64,000 nt of DNA, taken from positions 1 through 64,000 of the forward strand of contig JAJEEE010000053.1 of assembly GCA_022821145.1 (NCBI GenBank), read 5' to 3'. Under the pieces are notes generated by a model. It worked only from the letters and a program-made list of their open reading frames with translations, made no database searches and was not told the DNA's origin. The position numbers and the translations under genes are program-made. Positions 11,012 to 21,690 of this stretch are shown here, piece by piece (within the stretch, counting starts at the first letter, position 1; every line of letters begins with the position of its first letter). Source of the DNA: Acidobacteriota bacterium. GTDB lineage: Bacteria; Acidobacteriota; Terriglobia; 20CM-2-55-15.

Positions 11012-11926
11012 TCAGACCGGGGTCAACCAGCCGTCCGGCGCCTCGGTGCGACCGTTGACGATGTCGAAGAAACGGGCTTGGATCTCTCGCGTGATCGGGC
11101 CCCGCTTCCCCCCGCCCACCTCGATCCGGTCGACGGATCGGATGGGGGAGATTTCGGCCGCCGTCCCGGTGAAGAAGAGTTCGTCGGCGAGGTAGAGCCA
11201 CTCGCGCGTCACGGGTTGTTCGCGAACGGTCAGTCCGAGGTTCGCGCAGATGTGCATGACGCTGTCCCGCGTGACGCCGGGCAGGATGGAATGGGCCATG
11301 GACGGCGTGTAGAGAATGCCGTCCCGGACCAGGAAGATGTTCTCGCCGCTGCCCTCGCTGACCAGACCCGACGGATCCAGCGCGATGCCTTCCGAGTATC
11401 CGTTCCGGACTGCTTCCATCTTGATAAGTTGGGAGTTCAGGTAGTGGCCGCCGGCCTTGGCGGCCGCCGGGAACGTGTTCGGCGCGGCCCGGGACCAGGA
11501 CGAGACGCAGACGTCCACGCCGTTCTCGAGCGCGTCAAGGCCGAGGTAGGCGCCCCATTGCCAGACGGCGATGTAGGTTTCGATCGGGACGCCGGCCGGG
11601 TCGACGCTCAGGGATCCGTATCCGCGGAAGATGACCGGGCGGATATAGCATGAGTCGAGCCGGTTCTCGCGAACGGTGGCGACGGCGGCGTCGATCAGGG
11701 CGTCATGCCCGTACGGCGGCTCGAGCCCGTAGATCCGGGCCGAATCCAGGAGCCGGCGCACATGCGCCTGGAGCCGGAACACCCGCGGACCGCGGGGAGT
11801 CTCGTAGCAGCGAATGCCTTCGAAGCAGGACGACCCGTAGTGGACGACGTGCGACAGGACGTGAATCCGGGCGTCGCGCCAGTCGACGAACTCGCCGTTC
11901 TTCCAAATGCGCTCCGATTCGTTCAC
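11012..11926 (-). CDS. ilvE: Branched-chain amino acid aminotransferase
   Basis: 304 aa from a GTG at 11926, placed by family length and by a GGGGG stretch about 12 nt upstream; no ATG is available in the right place. Fold-type IV PLP enzyme. [15 protein letters not shown] is the N-terminal signature, the [12 protein letters not shown] lysine (about K157) is the Schiff-base residue, and [11 protein letters not shown] and [10 protein letters not shown] bind PLP phosphate. It catalyses the last step of Leu/Ile/Val synthesis and the first step of their breakdown. It diverges from lptE across a 117-bp gap. Confidence 0.94.
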   Translation of the reverse strand: MNESERIWKNGEFVDWRDARIHVLSHVVHYGSSCFEGIRCYETPRGPRVFRLQAHVRRLLDSARIYGLEPPYGHDALIDAAVATVRENRLDSCYIRPVIFRGYGSLSVDPAGVPIETYIAVWQWGAYLGLDALENGVDVCVSSWSRAAPNTFPAAAKAGGHYLNSQLIKMEAVRNGYSEGIALDPSGLVSEGSGENIFLVRDGILYTPSMAHSILPGVTRDSVMHICANLGLTVREQPVTREWLYLADELFFTGTAAEISPIRSVDRIEVGGGKRGPITREIQARFFDIVNGRTEAPDGWLTPV

Positions 11927-12043
11927 GGCGTCGGTGGCCCCCTGCGTTCGGACCCTCGTCGGGCGGCCCGTGGCGGCATTGTACACGGCCGCCGCCGACT
12001 GCGTGCATGGTACACTGGCGCCGGCCCGCCACCGGGTCGCGAT

Positions 12044-12571
12044 GTGACGCGTACGGCAAAACACACGGCCGCGGTGTTCCTCTCCATGCTCCAGTTGGCC
12101 GCGGCGGGGTGCGGCTACCGTCTCGCCGGCGGGGCCGTCGAGGTCGGCGAGGGAAGAACGCTGGCCGTGCCCATGTTCGACAACCTCACCGCCGGTTTCC
12201 GCATCGAGCAGCGGCTGACCGCGGCCGTGCGCCGCGAACTGGTTCAGCGGACCCGGTTCCGCGTCGTTTCGGAACCCGCGGGCGACGTCGTCCTCGACGG
12301 ACAAGTGCTCGGCGTGACCGCCATCCCGGTCATTCTGACCGGCGATGGGCGGGGAACCGGGTATACGGTGACCGTCGACGTCGCGGTCCGGATGACCGAC
12401 AGCGCCGCCGGCGCCGTCGTCTTCGAGAACCCGCGCTGGACTTTCCGGGAGTTCTTCGAGCTGTCGGACGACGCGGAGGGTTTCGTGCCGGAAGACTCCG
12501 CCGCCATGGAACGGTTGTCCCGGCGTGTCGCCGAGTCGCTCGTCGCCCTGATGTTCGCGGCGGTTTCATGA
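12044..12571 (+). CDS. lptE: LptE family LPS-assembly lipoprotein
   Basis: 175 aa from a GTG at 12044 (MTRTAKHT), which gives a proper basic n-region before the hydrophobic core and a lipobox LAAAGC; an ATG at 12086 would remove the basic residues. The mature part (CGYRLAGG, then [11 protein letters not shown] and a C-terminal helix) fits LptE, the outer-membrane plug partner of LptD in LPS insertion. Its stop overlaps the holA start (ATGA), a common lptE-holA arrangement. The identification rests on pattern and this neighbourhood. Confidence 0.82.
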   Translation: MTRTAKHTAAVFLSMLQLAAAGCGYRLAGGAVEVGEGRTLAVPMFDNLTAGFRIEQRLTAAVRRELVQRTRFRVVSEPAGDVVLDGQVLGVTAIPVILTGDGRGTGYTVTVDVAVRMTDSAAGAVVFENPRWTFREFFELSDDAEGFVPEDSAAMERLSRRVAESLVALMFAAVS

Positions 12572-13539
12572 AGTTCTCCGAGTTCCGGAAGAAGCCTCCG
12601 CCCCCCGGCCACGTGTACATGTTCGTCTGCGAGGACGATCTTCTCGTCGACGAGTCCCAACCGGTCTGGTCCGCGTCGTTCGGGGGCGAATGGGGCTGGG
12701 AGAGGCTGTCGCTGAAGGAGTTCGACGCGATCGGGGCGGCCGACCTCATGGAACAGGCGCGGACGCCGCCGTTGTTCGGGCCGTCGCGGGCGCTGATGGT
12801 GATCGACGCCGGCAAGCTCTCGAAGAAGCGATCCGCCGAGCTGACGCCCTTGAACGCGTTGGAGCGCTCGTCGTTGAAGATCGTGCTCGTGTCGTCGTCG
12901 CGTCCGAGGGGCGCCCGGCCCCCGTTTCCCATCGTCCAGATCGATCCCGTCGCGCCCGGAGAGGCCGTGCGCTGGGCCACGGAACGGTTCGGGCTGCCCG
13001 GGGACGCGGCGCGTTATCTGGTCGAGGGCCTGGGCGCGGACCTGTTGACGCTCAAGCTGGAGATCGAGAAGCTCGAGACTTACACGGGCAAGTCCCGTCC
13101 CGTCGAATTGGCCGACGTGGACTCGCTCGTCTTCCGGTCCGAACGGTACGGCCCGTTCGAGCTGGACGACGCGTTCCTGGCGCGCGACTATCCCCAATCG
13201 GTGCGCATCCTGGGTTCGATGCTCGAGGAGGGCGTCGAACCCGTGCTGATCCTCGGGAAACTGGCCCGCGTCTGGCGCCAGGTGTTCATAGCCCGGGCCA
13301 TGGGCCCGGAGGTCACGCCGGCCGCGGCGGCCGAGGCCGCCGGCGTCCCCCGCTGGAAGGCGGGCCGGTTCGTCTCGGCGTCCCGTCGTTTCGACCGGCG
13401 CGCGGTCGCGGCCGGATTCGGGGAGTTGGTCCGCGCCGACCTGGCCGTGAAGACGTCGTCGACGCGCCCGGAGTACGGTTTCGATGTGTTGCTGTGGAAG
13501 TTGATCGGATCGGACGCTACGCCGCCGCGGTCAGGTTGA
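12568..13539 (+). CDS. holA: DNA polymerase III delta subunit
   Basis: 323 aa from the ATG at 12568, overlapping lptE by 4 bp. It has the clamp-loader delta layout: an N-terminal AAA+-like domain without a functional Walker A (YMFVCEDDLLVDE), LMVIDAGKL in the middle, LVEGLGADLLTLKLEIEKLETY, and a C-terminal ILGKLARVWRQVFIARAM collar domain. Delta opens the beta clamp. Its last 23 bp overlap the 3' end of rpsT on the opposite strand. Confidence 0.88.
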   Translation: MKFSEFRKKPPPPGHVYMFVCEDDLLVDESQPVWSASFGGEWGWERLSLKEFDAIGAADLMEQARTPPLFGPSRALMVIDAGKLSKKRSAELTPLNALERSSLKIVLVSSSRPRGARPPFPIVQIDPVAPGEAVRWATERFGLPGDAARYLVEGLGADLLTLKLEIEKLETYTGKSRPVELADVDSLVFRSERYGPFELDDAFLARDYPQSVRILGSMLEEGVEPVLILGKLARVWRQVFIARAMGPEVTPAAAAEAAGVPRWKAGRFVSASRRFDRRAVAAGFGELVRADLAVKTSSTRPEYGFDVLLWKLIGSDATPPRSG

Positions 13540-13786
13540 CGCCGCGGTTCAGGCGCGACTTGTAGCGCCGAGCGGCGTTGGCCTTGATCACGCCCTTCTG
13601 GACGGACTTGTCGATCAGGCTGAACGTCGCCGGCAGCAGCGCGCGAGCCGCTTCGGCCTGCCCGGACACGATCGCCGAACGGAGCTTCTTGATCTGGGTG
13701 CGCAGCTTGCGCCGGTTCATCTGGTTGACGAGCCGCCGCCGCGCGTTCTGCCGGTTCCGCTTGAGAGCGGACGCGTGGTTGGCCAT
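13517..13786 (-). CDS. rpsT: 30S ribosomal protein S20
   Basis: 89 aa, highly basic: MANHASALKRNRQNARRR at the N-terminus and KGVIKANAARRYKSRLNR at the C-terminus are diagnostic. It binds 16S rRNA early in 30S assembly. The ribosome site is GGAAGGGAA just upstream of the ATG, and a promoter is visible at 13809-13837. The 3' end overlaps holA tail to tail by 23 bp, which leaves no room for a separate terminator. Confidence 0.96.
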   Translation of the reverse strand: MANHASALKRNRQNARRRLVNQMNRRKLRTQIKKLRSAIVSGQAEAARALLPATFSLIDKSVQKGVIKANAARRYKSRLNRGVNLTAAA

Positions 13787-13808
13787 ACAGGTTCCCTTCC
13801 GAACGGGG

Positions 13809-13837
13809 ATTCTAGCAGTCTTGCCGCGGGATGTACA
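13809..13837 (-). promoter_or_regulatory. rpsT promoter
   Basis: On the minus strand -35 TGTACA (13837-13832), a 17-bp spacer and -10 TAGAAT (13814-13809, 5 of 6), about 22 bp before the rpsT ATG. Confidence 0.5.
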
Positions 13838-13892
13838 GGCGCGGTGCGGATTCCGTCGCCGCGAGCCGCGGCGGGGAGGTACCCTGTTCGCG

Positions 13893-14219
13893 ATGAGCGA
13901 TCCGAGCCCGAGGTCGAAGATCCGCTTCTCGATCGGCGACGTCGTCCACCACCGGTTGTTCGACTATCGCGGCGTCGTCGTCGGCGTGGATCCGGAGTTC
14001 CGGGGAACGGACGCGTGGTACGAGACCGTCGCGCGGTCACGGCCGCCGAAGGACCGCCCCTGGTATCACGTCCTGCCCCACGGCGCCGGACATCAAACCT
14101 ACGTCGCCGACCGCAACCTGGAACCGGACTCGACGGGCGAGCCGGTGGACCACCCGCGGATCCAGGTCTATTTCACGCACTTCGTCGGTGGCCGTTACGT
14201 CGACGCACGCATGAACTAG
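13893..14219 (+). CDS. hspQ: HspQ / YccV-like hemimethylated-DNA-binding family protein
   Basis: 108 aa from the ATG at 13893. The whole length is one small beta-barrel domain: KIRFSIGDVVHHRLFDYRGVV, then WYHVLPHG, TYVADRNLEPD and a final VYFTHF. HspQ in enterobacteria modulates Lon proteolysis and was first described as binding hemimethylated oriC DNA. The stop overlaps the tricorn protease stop by 4 bp from the other strand. Confidence 0.85.
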   Translation: MSDPSPRSKIRFSIGDVVHHRLFDYRGVVVGVDPEFRGTDAWYETVARSRPPKDRPWYHVLPHGAGHQTYVADRNLEPDSTGEPVDHPRIQVYFTHFVGGRYVDARMN

Positions 14220-17200
14220 CGTTTTCTCGGCGTTTTGCCTCGCGCGGACGGTCCGAAGTCCGGGCGGCGCGGCCGCGCCTTCCGGATGATGCCAATGACC
14301 TCCTTCACCGCGCGTTCCAACTGTGGGTCGCGGCCGGTGGCGTGGTCTCCGGGGCCGACGTCGATCTCGATGTCCGGATCCGTGCCGTAGTTCTCGACCG
14401 CATAGCCGACGTCCTCGAACCAGTAGGCGAACTCCGGCTGCGTCGTCACGGTCCCGTCCACCAGCGCCGCGCGCGGCCAGATGCCGACCACGCCGCCCCA
14501 CGTGCGCTTTCCGATCAGGGGGCCCAGCCCCAGGAGCTTGAACGCGTGGCAGAAGATGTCGCCGTCCGAGCCGGCGTACTCGTTGGTCAACGCCACCATC
14601 GGGCCCATCGGCGCCGCGTCGGGGTAGGGCGCCGGCTCGGCCCATCGGCTGACGTCGTAACCGATGCGGCGGCGGAGCAGTTTCTCCAGCAGGAGCTGGG
14701 ACACGTGCCCGCCGCGATTGAAGCGGACGTCGACGACCAGGCCGTCCCGTTCCGATTCGGGTCCGAAGTACCGGTGGAACTCCGCGTACCCGGCCGGTCC
14801 CATGTCCGGAAGGTGGACGTATCCGACCCGTCCCCGCGTCCGCTCGTGCACGCGGCGCCGGTTGGCCTCGACCCAGTCGCGATAGCGCAGAGCCGCTTCG
14901 CCGGCGAGCGCGCGCACCGTGACGGTGTCCATCGTCGCGCGGCGTCCCCGCCGTCGGCGCACACGGACGCGGACGTTGCGGTCGGCCATGTTGACCAGCA
15001 GCTGGTCGGGAGACGTCCCGTCGCCGACCGGTTCGTCTCCGATCGCGAGAATCTCGTCGCCGGGCGCCAGGTCGACGCCGGGGGCCGCCAGCGGCGAGCG
15101 CGCCGCCGGGTCCCACGCGTCACCCTCGGGTATGCGTTCGATCCGCCACGCCTTTCGGCGGGGTGCAGGCGCCAGGTCGGCGCCGAGGAATCCCTGGCGC
15201 CAGTTCGGCGGCGACTGGTAATCCCCGCCGAGCTCGTAGCAGTGCGACGTGCCCAGCTCTCCCTGCATTTCCCACATGAGGTCGGAGAACTCCGCCCGCG
15301 TGCCGACCCGCTCAAGCAGCGGCCGGTACCGTTCGCGGATTCCCATCCAGTCCGTACCGGACATGTCCGGATGCCAGAAGTGGTCGCGCTGCAGCCTCCA
15401 CGCCTCGTCATACATCTGCGTCCATTCCAGCGACGGGATCACCGCTACGGGAATCCGGTCCAGATCGACCCATCCCGTTTCGCGGCCGTATTCGTCCTTG
15501 CTCTTTTCGGAGTCCTCCTCGAAGTCCACGGGAACGGCGCGCACCCGGTCCGAGGCGAACATGGCCATAACGTTGGCGTCCAGGGAGAGGCCGAAATCGC
15601 TCACCTTGTCGGATGTCCGGCCCGCCTTGTTCCGCCTGAAGTCCCAGTGCTCCAGGACGCCGTCGGCCGACGCGTCGTCGTCGCCGAGGCTGCCGACGAC
15701 GGGAAACCGCAGGAACAGCGCCCGGCCCCGCGCCCCCAGGATCCGGCGATAACGGCCCTCGGGAACCGGAAACGCCGTGATCCGGCGCTCGATCCCCGCG
15801 GCGTCGATCCGGAACGGTTCGGGCTTACCATCGGCGGCGTCGCCGCCGTCGCGTTCGCCGCCCGCGCCCGGCGCCGACGGCGGGCGCGTCGCGGATTCGA
15901 AAGGAGACACGGTCTCGGAACGGAGCGGGACCAGGTAGGGCCGGGCGCCTTTCGGGAAGCCGAGATCGAAGTACAGGCTGTCGTAGACCGGGTTGAACGA
16001 TCGCCACGAGATGAAATAGAGATACCGCCCGTCGGGATCGAACGCGGGGTATCCGTCAAGGAAGTCCTCATGGCGCGCGATATCGATGCAGCGGCCGGTA
16101 TCGACCTCCCGCAGCCGGATGCGCGCCGTTCGGTAGGACGATGCGTAACCGTAGGCCACCCATCGGGAGTCGGGAGACCATGCGGCCCCGTGGATCCGGT
16201 GATGGGGGCTGCGGTCCAGCACGCGGGATCGGCCCGTGTCGAGGTCGACGAGAATGATCTCGTGCCGATGGTTCGTCACGACGACACGCATCCGGCGGGC
16301 CGCGTCGCGCTGGCGCCGCGATCGGCCGGTCTTTCGGGCCTTCGTGCCCCGGCCGGTGTCCGGGGGCGAGAGAACGTCGCCCGGCGCGACGTGAAGGCTG
16401 ATCGGACGTCCGAAATCGCCCGCGATGGTCCGGGGCGCGGACGCCCCGTCGGCCGAGAACACGACGAGGCGTTCGTCGCCGTCGAAGTCCGTCACCGCAA
16501 CGATGCGTTTCCCGTCCGGGAGCCAGCTCCCCAGGCGGTGTCGCACCTCGGACGCGGGACCGTAGCGCACGGGGGCGCCCTCCCACAACCCCATGCCGAA
16601 CAGGCCGCCGCGAATCACGGCCGCGATGGAATGGCCGTGGGGATGCAGGTCGTAGCTCTCCATGAAACCGATCGGGTCGACGAAACGCCGGACGCGCTGG
16701 CTCCGGCTGCTCCGGATGCGGGTCTCGATCTTCCGGGACTCGCCCGATCGGGGATCGAACACGTACAGGTCCGCTCCGGCGTGGTAGACGATGCGTTTCC
16801 CGTCGGTCGAGGGGAATCGCACGTAGAAGCGGTCGTGGTTCGTGTGCCGCTCGAGGCGCCGCCCGAGCGGCGTGCAGGAGTAGATGTTTCCGTGACCTTC
16901 GTGGTCGGACAGAAAATAGACGCGGGCGCCGATCCACATGGGACTGGCCAGGTTGCCGTCCAGCCTCAGCAGCTCACGGAAGTCCCCGGTTCCGTCGGCG
17001 TCGATCCACAGCGTGCCGGCCGTGCCCCCCCGGTAGCGTTTCCATCGGGCGGGGTCGCCCGAGTTCCGGCCGATGACGACGCCCGCCGACCGCGGGCGGA
17101 ACGCGATGGCCCGGGCCGGACCGTAGGGAAGCGGCCGCGGAGGCCGTCCATCCAGCGGCACCTCGACCGTATGGAGCGACCCGGCGAACGGCTGGCGCCA

Positions 17201-17536
17201 GTCCGAGGCGGCCAGGACGGCGTCGCCGCCGCGGTTCCATCCGATCACCTGCGTGGTCGCGCCGAACCAGGTGAGACGCCGCGGGGCGCCGCCGTCGGCC
17301 GCCATGACGTAGACCTCGGCGGGCCCGTCGTCGCGTCCCGTGAAGGCCACAGTGCGCCCGTCCGGGGACAGGCGCGGGAACGCCGAGACGCCCGGGTTGG
17401 CGGTGAGGCGCCGGGCCCAGCCGTATCCGGCCTCCTCCGGGTCGGCGGGCGCGGTCCACAGGTCGTCGTCGCTGACGAACACCACGTGTTTCCCGAACAC
17501 GGTGGGGTGACGGTAGTAGCCGAGGTCGGATGACAT
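14216..17536 (-). CDS. Tricorn protease homologue (S41 family)
   Basis: 1106 aa, close to the archaeal tricorn length. The N-terminal two thirds are beta-propeller repeats (LSPDGRTVAFTGRDDG, WSPDSRWVAYGYASSY, FDPDGRYLYF). After these come the C1 helical domain, a PDZ domain (about 790-880) and the C2 protease domain. Catalytic residues fit the tricorn set: Ser-His in LGTSHCYELGG (about 762-763), the nucleophile Ser in EYAGSDGDIF (about 989) and a C-terminal acidic residue in the PEFAYWFEDVGYAVENYG region. It trims peptides produced by larger proteases. No signal peptide is seen, so it is probably cytoplasmic. Confidence 0.92.
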   Translation of the reverse strand: MSSDLGYYRHPTVFGKHVVFVSDDDLWTAPADPEEAGYGWARRLTANPGVSAFPRLSPDGRTVAFTGRDDGPAEVYVMAADGGAPRRLTWFGATTQVIGWNRGGDAVLAASDWRQPFAGSLHTVEVPLDGRPPRPLPYGPARAIAFRPRSAGVVIGRNSGDPARWKRYRGGTAGTLWIDADGTGDFRELLRLDGNLASPMWIGARVYFLSDHEGHGNIYSCTPLGRRLERHTNHDRFYVRFPSTDGKRIVYHAGADLYVFDPRSGESRKIETRIRSSRSQRVRRFVDPIGFMESYDLHPHGHSIAAVIRGGLFGMGLWEGAPVRYGPASEVRHRLGSWLPDGKRIVAVTDFDGDERLVVFSADGASAPRTIAGDFGRPISLHVAPGDVLSPPDTGRGTKARKTGRSRRQRDAARRMRVVVTNHRHEIILVDLDTGRSRVLDRSPHHRIHGAAWSPDSRWVAYGYASSYRTARIRLREVDTGRCIDIARHEDFLDGYPAFDPDGRYLYFISWRSFNPVYDSLYFDLGFPKGARPYLVPLRSETVSPFESATRPPSAPGAGGERDGGDAADGKPEPFRIDAAGIERRITAFPVPEGRYRRILGARGRALFLRFPVVGSLGDDDASADGVLEHWDFRRNKAGRTSDKVSDFGLSLDANVMAMFASDRVRAVPVDFEEDSEKSKDEYGRETGWVDLDRIPVAVIPSLEWTQMYDEAWRLQRDHFWHPDMSGTDWMGIRERYRPLLERVGTRAEFSDLMWEMQGELGTSHCYELGGDYQSPPNWRQGFLGADLAPAPRRKAWRIERIPEGDAWDPAARSPLAAPGVDLAPGDEILAIGDEPVGDGTSPDQLLVNMADRNVRVRVRRRRGRRATMDTVTVRALAGEAALRYRDWVEANRRRVHERTRGRVGYVHLPDMGPAGYAEFHRYFGPESERDGLVVDVRFNRGGHVSQLLLEKLLRRRIGYDVSRWAEPAPYPDAAPMGPMVALTNEYAGSDGDIFCHAFKLLGLGPLIGKRTWGGVVGIWPRAALVDGTVTTQPEFAYWFEDVGYAVENYGTDPDIEIDVGPGDHATGRDPQLERAVKEVIGIIRKARPRRPDFGPSARGKTPRKR

Positions 17537-17578
17537 GGAAGCGGGGCGTTGAATCGGAGTACGGTGCGCGCCGGACGG

Positions 17579-17965
17579 TTATGATACCGCGTCGCCCGGC
17601 CCGTCGCCAGCCGGCGGTGGGCCCGGGCGCGGCGAGGGGTCCGTCCGGCCCCGGATACGGACCGCCGTGACGCCGCCGCCTTCGAGGACGGAACGCAGGT
17701 CGGCGACGAGACGCGCGTTGTCGATGCCGGACGGTTCTCCGTCGGGGACGTCCAGTTTCTCGATCCCGCGCTCGAGCACCCGGCGTCCTCCCCGCTGGTT
17801 CCCGGCGGAAAGATGGTGCAGGCCGACTGCGGCCTGGACGAGTCCCTGGAGATAGGTCCGCGCGCCGCCGGCGGCCTCGCGCCAGAGGTCTTCGAATCTC
17901 TCGTGCGCCTCGAAATACCGCCCCGCGTTGAACAGGGCGATACCCTCCCGGAGCCGTTCGCTCAT
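17579..17965 (-). CDS. DUF309 family protein
   Basis: 128 aa from the ATG at 17963-17965. REGIALFNAGRYFEAHERFEDLWRE and YLQGLVQAAVGLHHL are the DUF309 signature, a small all-helical domain. The C-terminus (about residues 100-128) is a Pro/Gly-rich tail outside the domain. Function unknown. The gene stands between the tricorn protease and the divergent dnaK promoter; an in-frame extension upstream would run into that promoter, so the shorter form was chosen. Confidence 0.78.
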   Translation of the reverse strand: MSERLREGIALFNAGRYFEAHERFEDLWREAAGGARTYLQGLVQAAVGLHHLSAGNQRGGRRVLERGIEKLDVPDGEPSGIDNARLVADLRSVLEGGGVTAVRIRGRTDPSPRPGPPPAGDGPGDAVS

Positions 17966-18068
17966 GACGCCATGCGTCTCGAATGCCTCGTTCCCGGCGG
18001 TTTGGGTCGAACGGTACGGCGGTCCCGAGTCATGGGCGAATAACCTAATACGGACATTATAAGAAGAA

Positions 18069-18111
18069 CGTGACAATATCAGACTCAAGTTCTATAATGA
18101 GCGAGTCTGAT
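18069..18111 (+). promoter_or_regulatory. Candidate HspR operator (HAIR-like) plus flanking inverted repeat
   Basis: The known HspR site is CTTGAGT-N7-ACTCAAG. Here CGTGACA (18069-18075, 4 of 7) and ACTCAAG (18083-18089, 7 of 7) are spaced by exactly 7 and sit between -35 and -10. A second symmetry, ATCAGACTC (18078-18086) with GAGTCTGAT (18103-18111), brackets the -10. Because the operon ends in an HspR-type gene, autoregulation is the natural reading. No CIRCE element is seen here, unlike groES. Confidence 0.55.
18070..18098 (+). promoter_or_regulatory. dnaK promoter
   Basis: -35 GTGACA (18070-18075, 5 of 6), exactly 17 bp, then a perfect -10 TATAAT (18093-18098). It lies about 85 bp before the dnaK ATG. 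It is of vegetative sigma70 type rather than a sigma32 promoter, so heat control must come from a repressor. Confidence 0.75.
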
Positions 18112-18188
18112 CGATCGGTATTCTATGAAATATGTCTCCCGGAGGGGAGTGCCCTGAGACGGAAGACGGACGAAGGAGTGGAACGAAG

Positions 18189-20096
<1,908 letters not shown>

Positions 20097-20144
20097 CCCG
20101 CCGCCGGCCCGCGGCCGCCGCCGCGGGAGCGGCCGCGGCCGCGA

Positions 20145-21245
20145 ATGCGCGACTTCTACGCCATCCTCGGGATCGAAACCGGCGCCTCGGCCGGCGATGT
20201 TCGACGCGCCTACCGGAAGCTGGCGCGAAAATTCCATCCCGACATCAACCCCGGGAACGCCGCGGCCGCGGAACGCTTCTCGCGCATCGCCGAGGCCTAC
20301 GAGGTCTTGTGCCATCCCCGGAAGCGCGACTACTACGATACCCACGGCTACTACGACGAGGGCGTGCTGGAGGAGAAGCAGGAACGTCGGCTCGGGTTCT
20401 CCTTCGATGGGTTCGCGGGTTCCGAGTCGGACAAGCCGGTGTTCTCCGATCTCTTCGAAGATTTCTTCGCCGAGATCCGGTCACGCCGGCAGCCCCCCGT
20501 TCCCATCGATCTCGAAGCCCAGGTCTCGCTCACCTTCGCCGAATCGATTCGGGGGGTGCGGACGGCCGTCCCGGTTTTCCGGCGCCGGAGCTGCGACGAT
20601 TGCCGCGGGCTGGGACGCCGGCCTCGGACACCGGCCTACGCGTGTCCGACGTGTACCGGTTCGGGAGAGATCGTCCGGTCCCGCGGGCGCCTGCGGTTCG
20701 CCATGACCTGCCCCGAGTGCGAAGGCGGCGGACGGGTCGCCGCGGCGTGCGTGTCCTGCCGCGGCGAGGGGCGGCGGGCCCGGAGCGAGCGTGTCGAGGT
20801 GGACATCCCGGCCGGAGTCGCTTCCGGTTCGAGAGTGCGATACGCGGGCCGCGGCGACGTCGATCCGAAAACGGGGCGCACGGGCGACCTGATCGTGGTG
20901 ACGCACGTGGATGACGACCGCTTTTTCGAACGCGTGGGCGACAATGTCCACTGCACGGTCCCGGTCAGCGTGTCCGAGGCGTCCCTCGGCGCCCGGATCG
21001 AGGTGCCGGGTTTGGACGGGGCGCTCACGCTGAAAGTGCCGCCCGGGACGCAGAGCGGGCAGAAGCTTCGACTGCGGGGACGGGGCGCTCCGTCCTTGAG
21101 GGACGCCGAGGCGCGGGGCGATCTGTACGTCGCCATCCAGGTCGTGATACCGCGCGCGCTGGACGAGCGGTCGAAGGAGATCCTGCGCGAGCTGGGCGAA
21201 CTGAACGCCGTCGACCGGGAGGGGAGGCAGGCGCGTGGCCGCTAG
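20145..21245 (+). CDS. dnaJ: DnaJ-type co-chaperone (J domain with zinc fingers)
   Basis: 366 aa. J domain at residues 1-70 with HPD at 31-33. The Gly/Phe region is reduced: in its place is an acidic and aromatic linker (about 70-120). Four CxxC motifs (CDDC, CPTC, CPEC, CVSC) form the two zinc centres at about 147-205, followed by the C-terminal substrate-binding barrels (VDIPAGVASGSRVRYAGRGD). It stimulates DnaK ATPase and delivers clients. It overlaps the hspR start by 11 bp, so the two are co-translated. Confidence 0.93.
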   Translation: MRDFYAILGIETGASAGDVRRAYRKLARKFHPDINPGNAAAAERFSRIAEAYEVLCHPRKRDYYDTHGYYDEGVLEEKQERRLGFSFDGFAGSESDKPVFSDLFEDFFAEIRSRRQPPVPIDLEAQVSLTFAESIRGVRTAVPVFRRRSCDDCRGLGRRPRTPAYACPTCTGSGEIVRSRGRLRFAMTCPECEGGGRVAAACVSCRGEGRRARSERVEVDIPAGVASGSRVRYAGRGDVDPKTGRTGDLIVVTHVDDDRFFERVGDNVHCTVPVSVSEASLGARIEVPGLDGALTLKVPPGTQSGQKLRLRGRGAPSLRDAEARGDLYVAIQVVIPRALDERSKEILRELGELNAVDREGRQARGR

Positions 21246-21636
21246 AAGGAAGGCCAGGGCCGCGTACATGATCAGCGCGGTCGCGGAAACCTACGGCATC
21301 CATCCCCAGACGCTGCGGTTGTACGAACGGGAAGGATTGCTGAAACCCTCGCGGTCAGACGGGAACACGCGCCTGTACACGGCCGAGGACCTGGAGCAGT
21401 TGGAGCTGATCCTGAGCCTGACGCGCGACCTCGGCGTCAACCTCGCCGGCGTGGAGGTCATCCTGAACATGCGGAAGCGCATGCAGGAGATGCAGGACGA
21501 GATGGCCGAGTTCGTGCGCTACGTCGAGCAGCAGATGACGGAGCGTTCCTCGGAAATGGCCGAGAAGATCGAGCATGCCCTGGTCCGGGCGCGCCCGGCG
21601 CATGTCGTGCCGGTCCGGGGCCGCAAGACGCGGTAA
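21235..21636 (+). CDS. hspR: MerR-family heat-shock repressor HspR
   Basis: 133 aa from a GTG at 21235 inside the end of dnaJ; an ATG at 21268 would still keep most of the HTH. The MerR-type winged helix (ISAVAETYGIHPQTLRLYEREGLLKP, then TRLYTAEDLEQLE) closely follows HspR, as does GVNLAGVEVILNM. A coiled-coil region then leads to a basic tail. In actinomycetes HspR is encoded last in dnaK-grpE-dnaJ-hspR and represses its own operon with DnaK as co-repressor. The same order minus grpE is seen here, and a matching operator lies at the dnaK promoter. Confidence 0.88.
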   Translation: MAARRKARAAYMISAVAETYGIHPQTLRLYEREGLLKPSRSDGNTRLYTAEDLEQLELILSLTRDLGVNLAGVEVILNMRKRMQEMQDEMAEFVRYVEQQMTERSSEMAEKIEHALVRARPAHVVPVRGRKTR

Positions 21637-21690
21637 CGCGCCGCGCGGGTCTTCACCCGGCGGATCCGGGACCTCTGATAGAATGCCGCC

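Noticed and set aside
13775-17533. 1252-codon plus-strand open frame
   Set aside because: Antisense to the tricorn protease; composition is arginine- and proline-rich shadow sequence.
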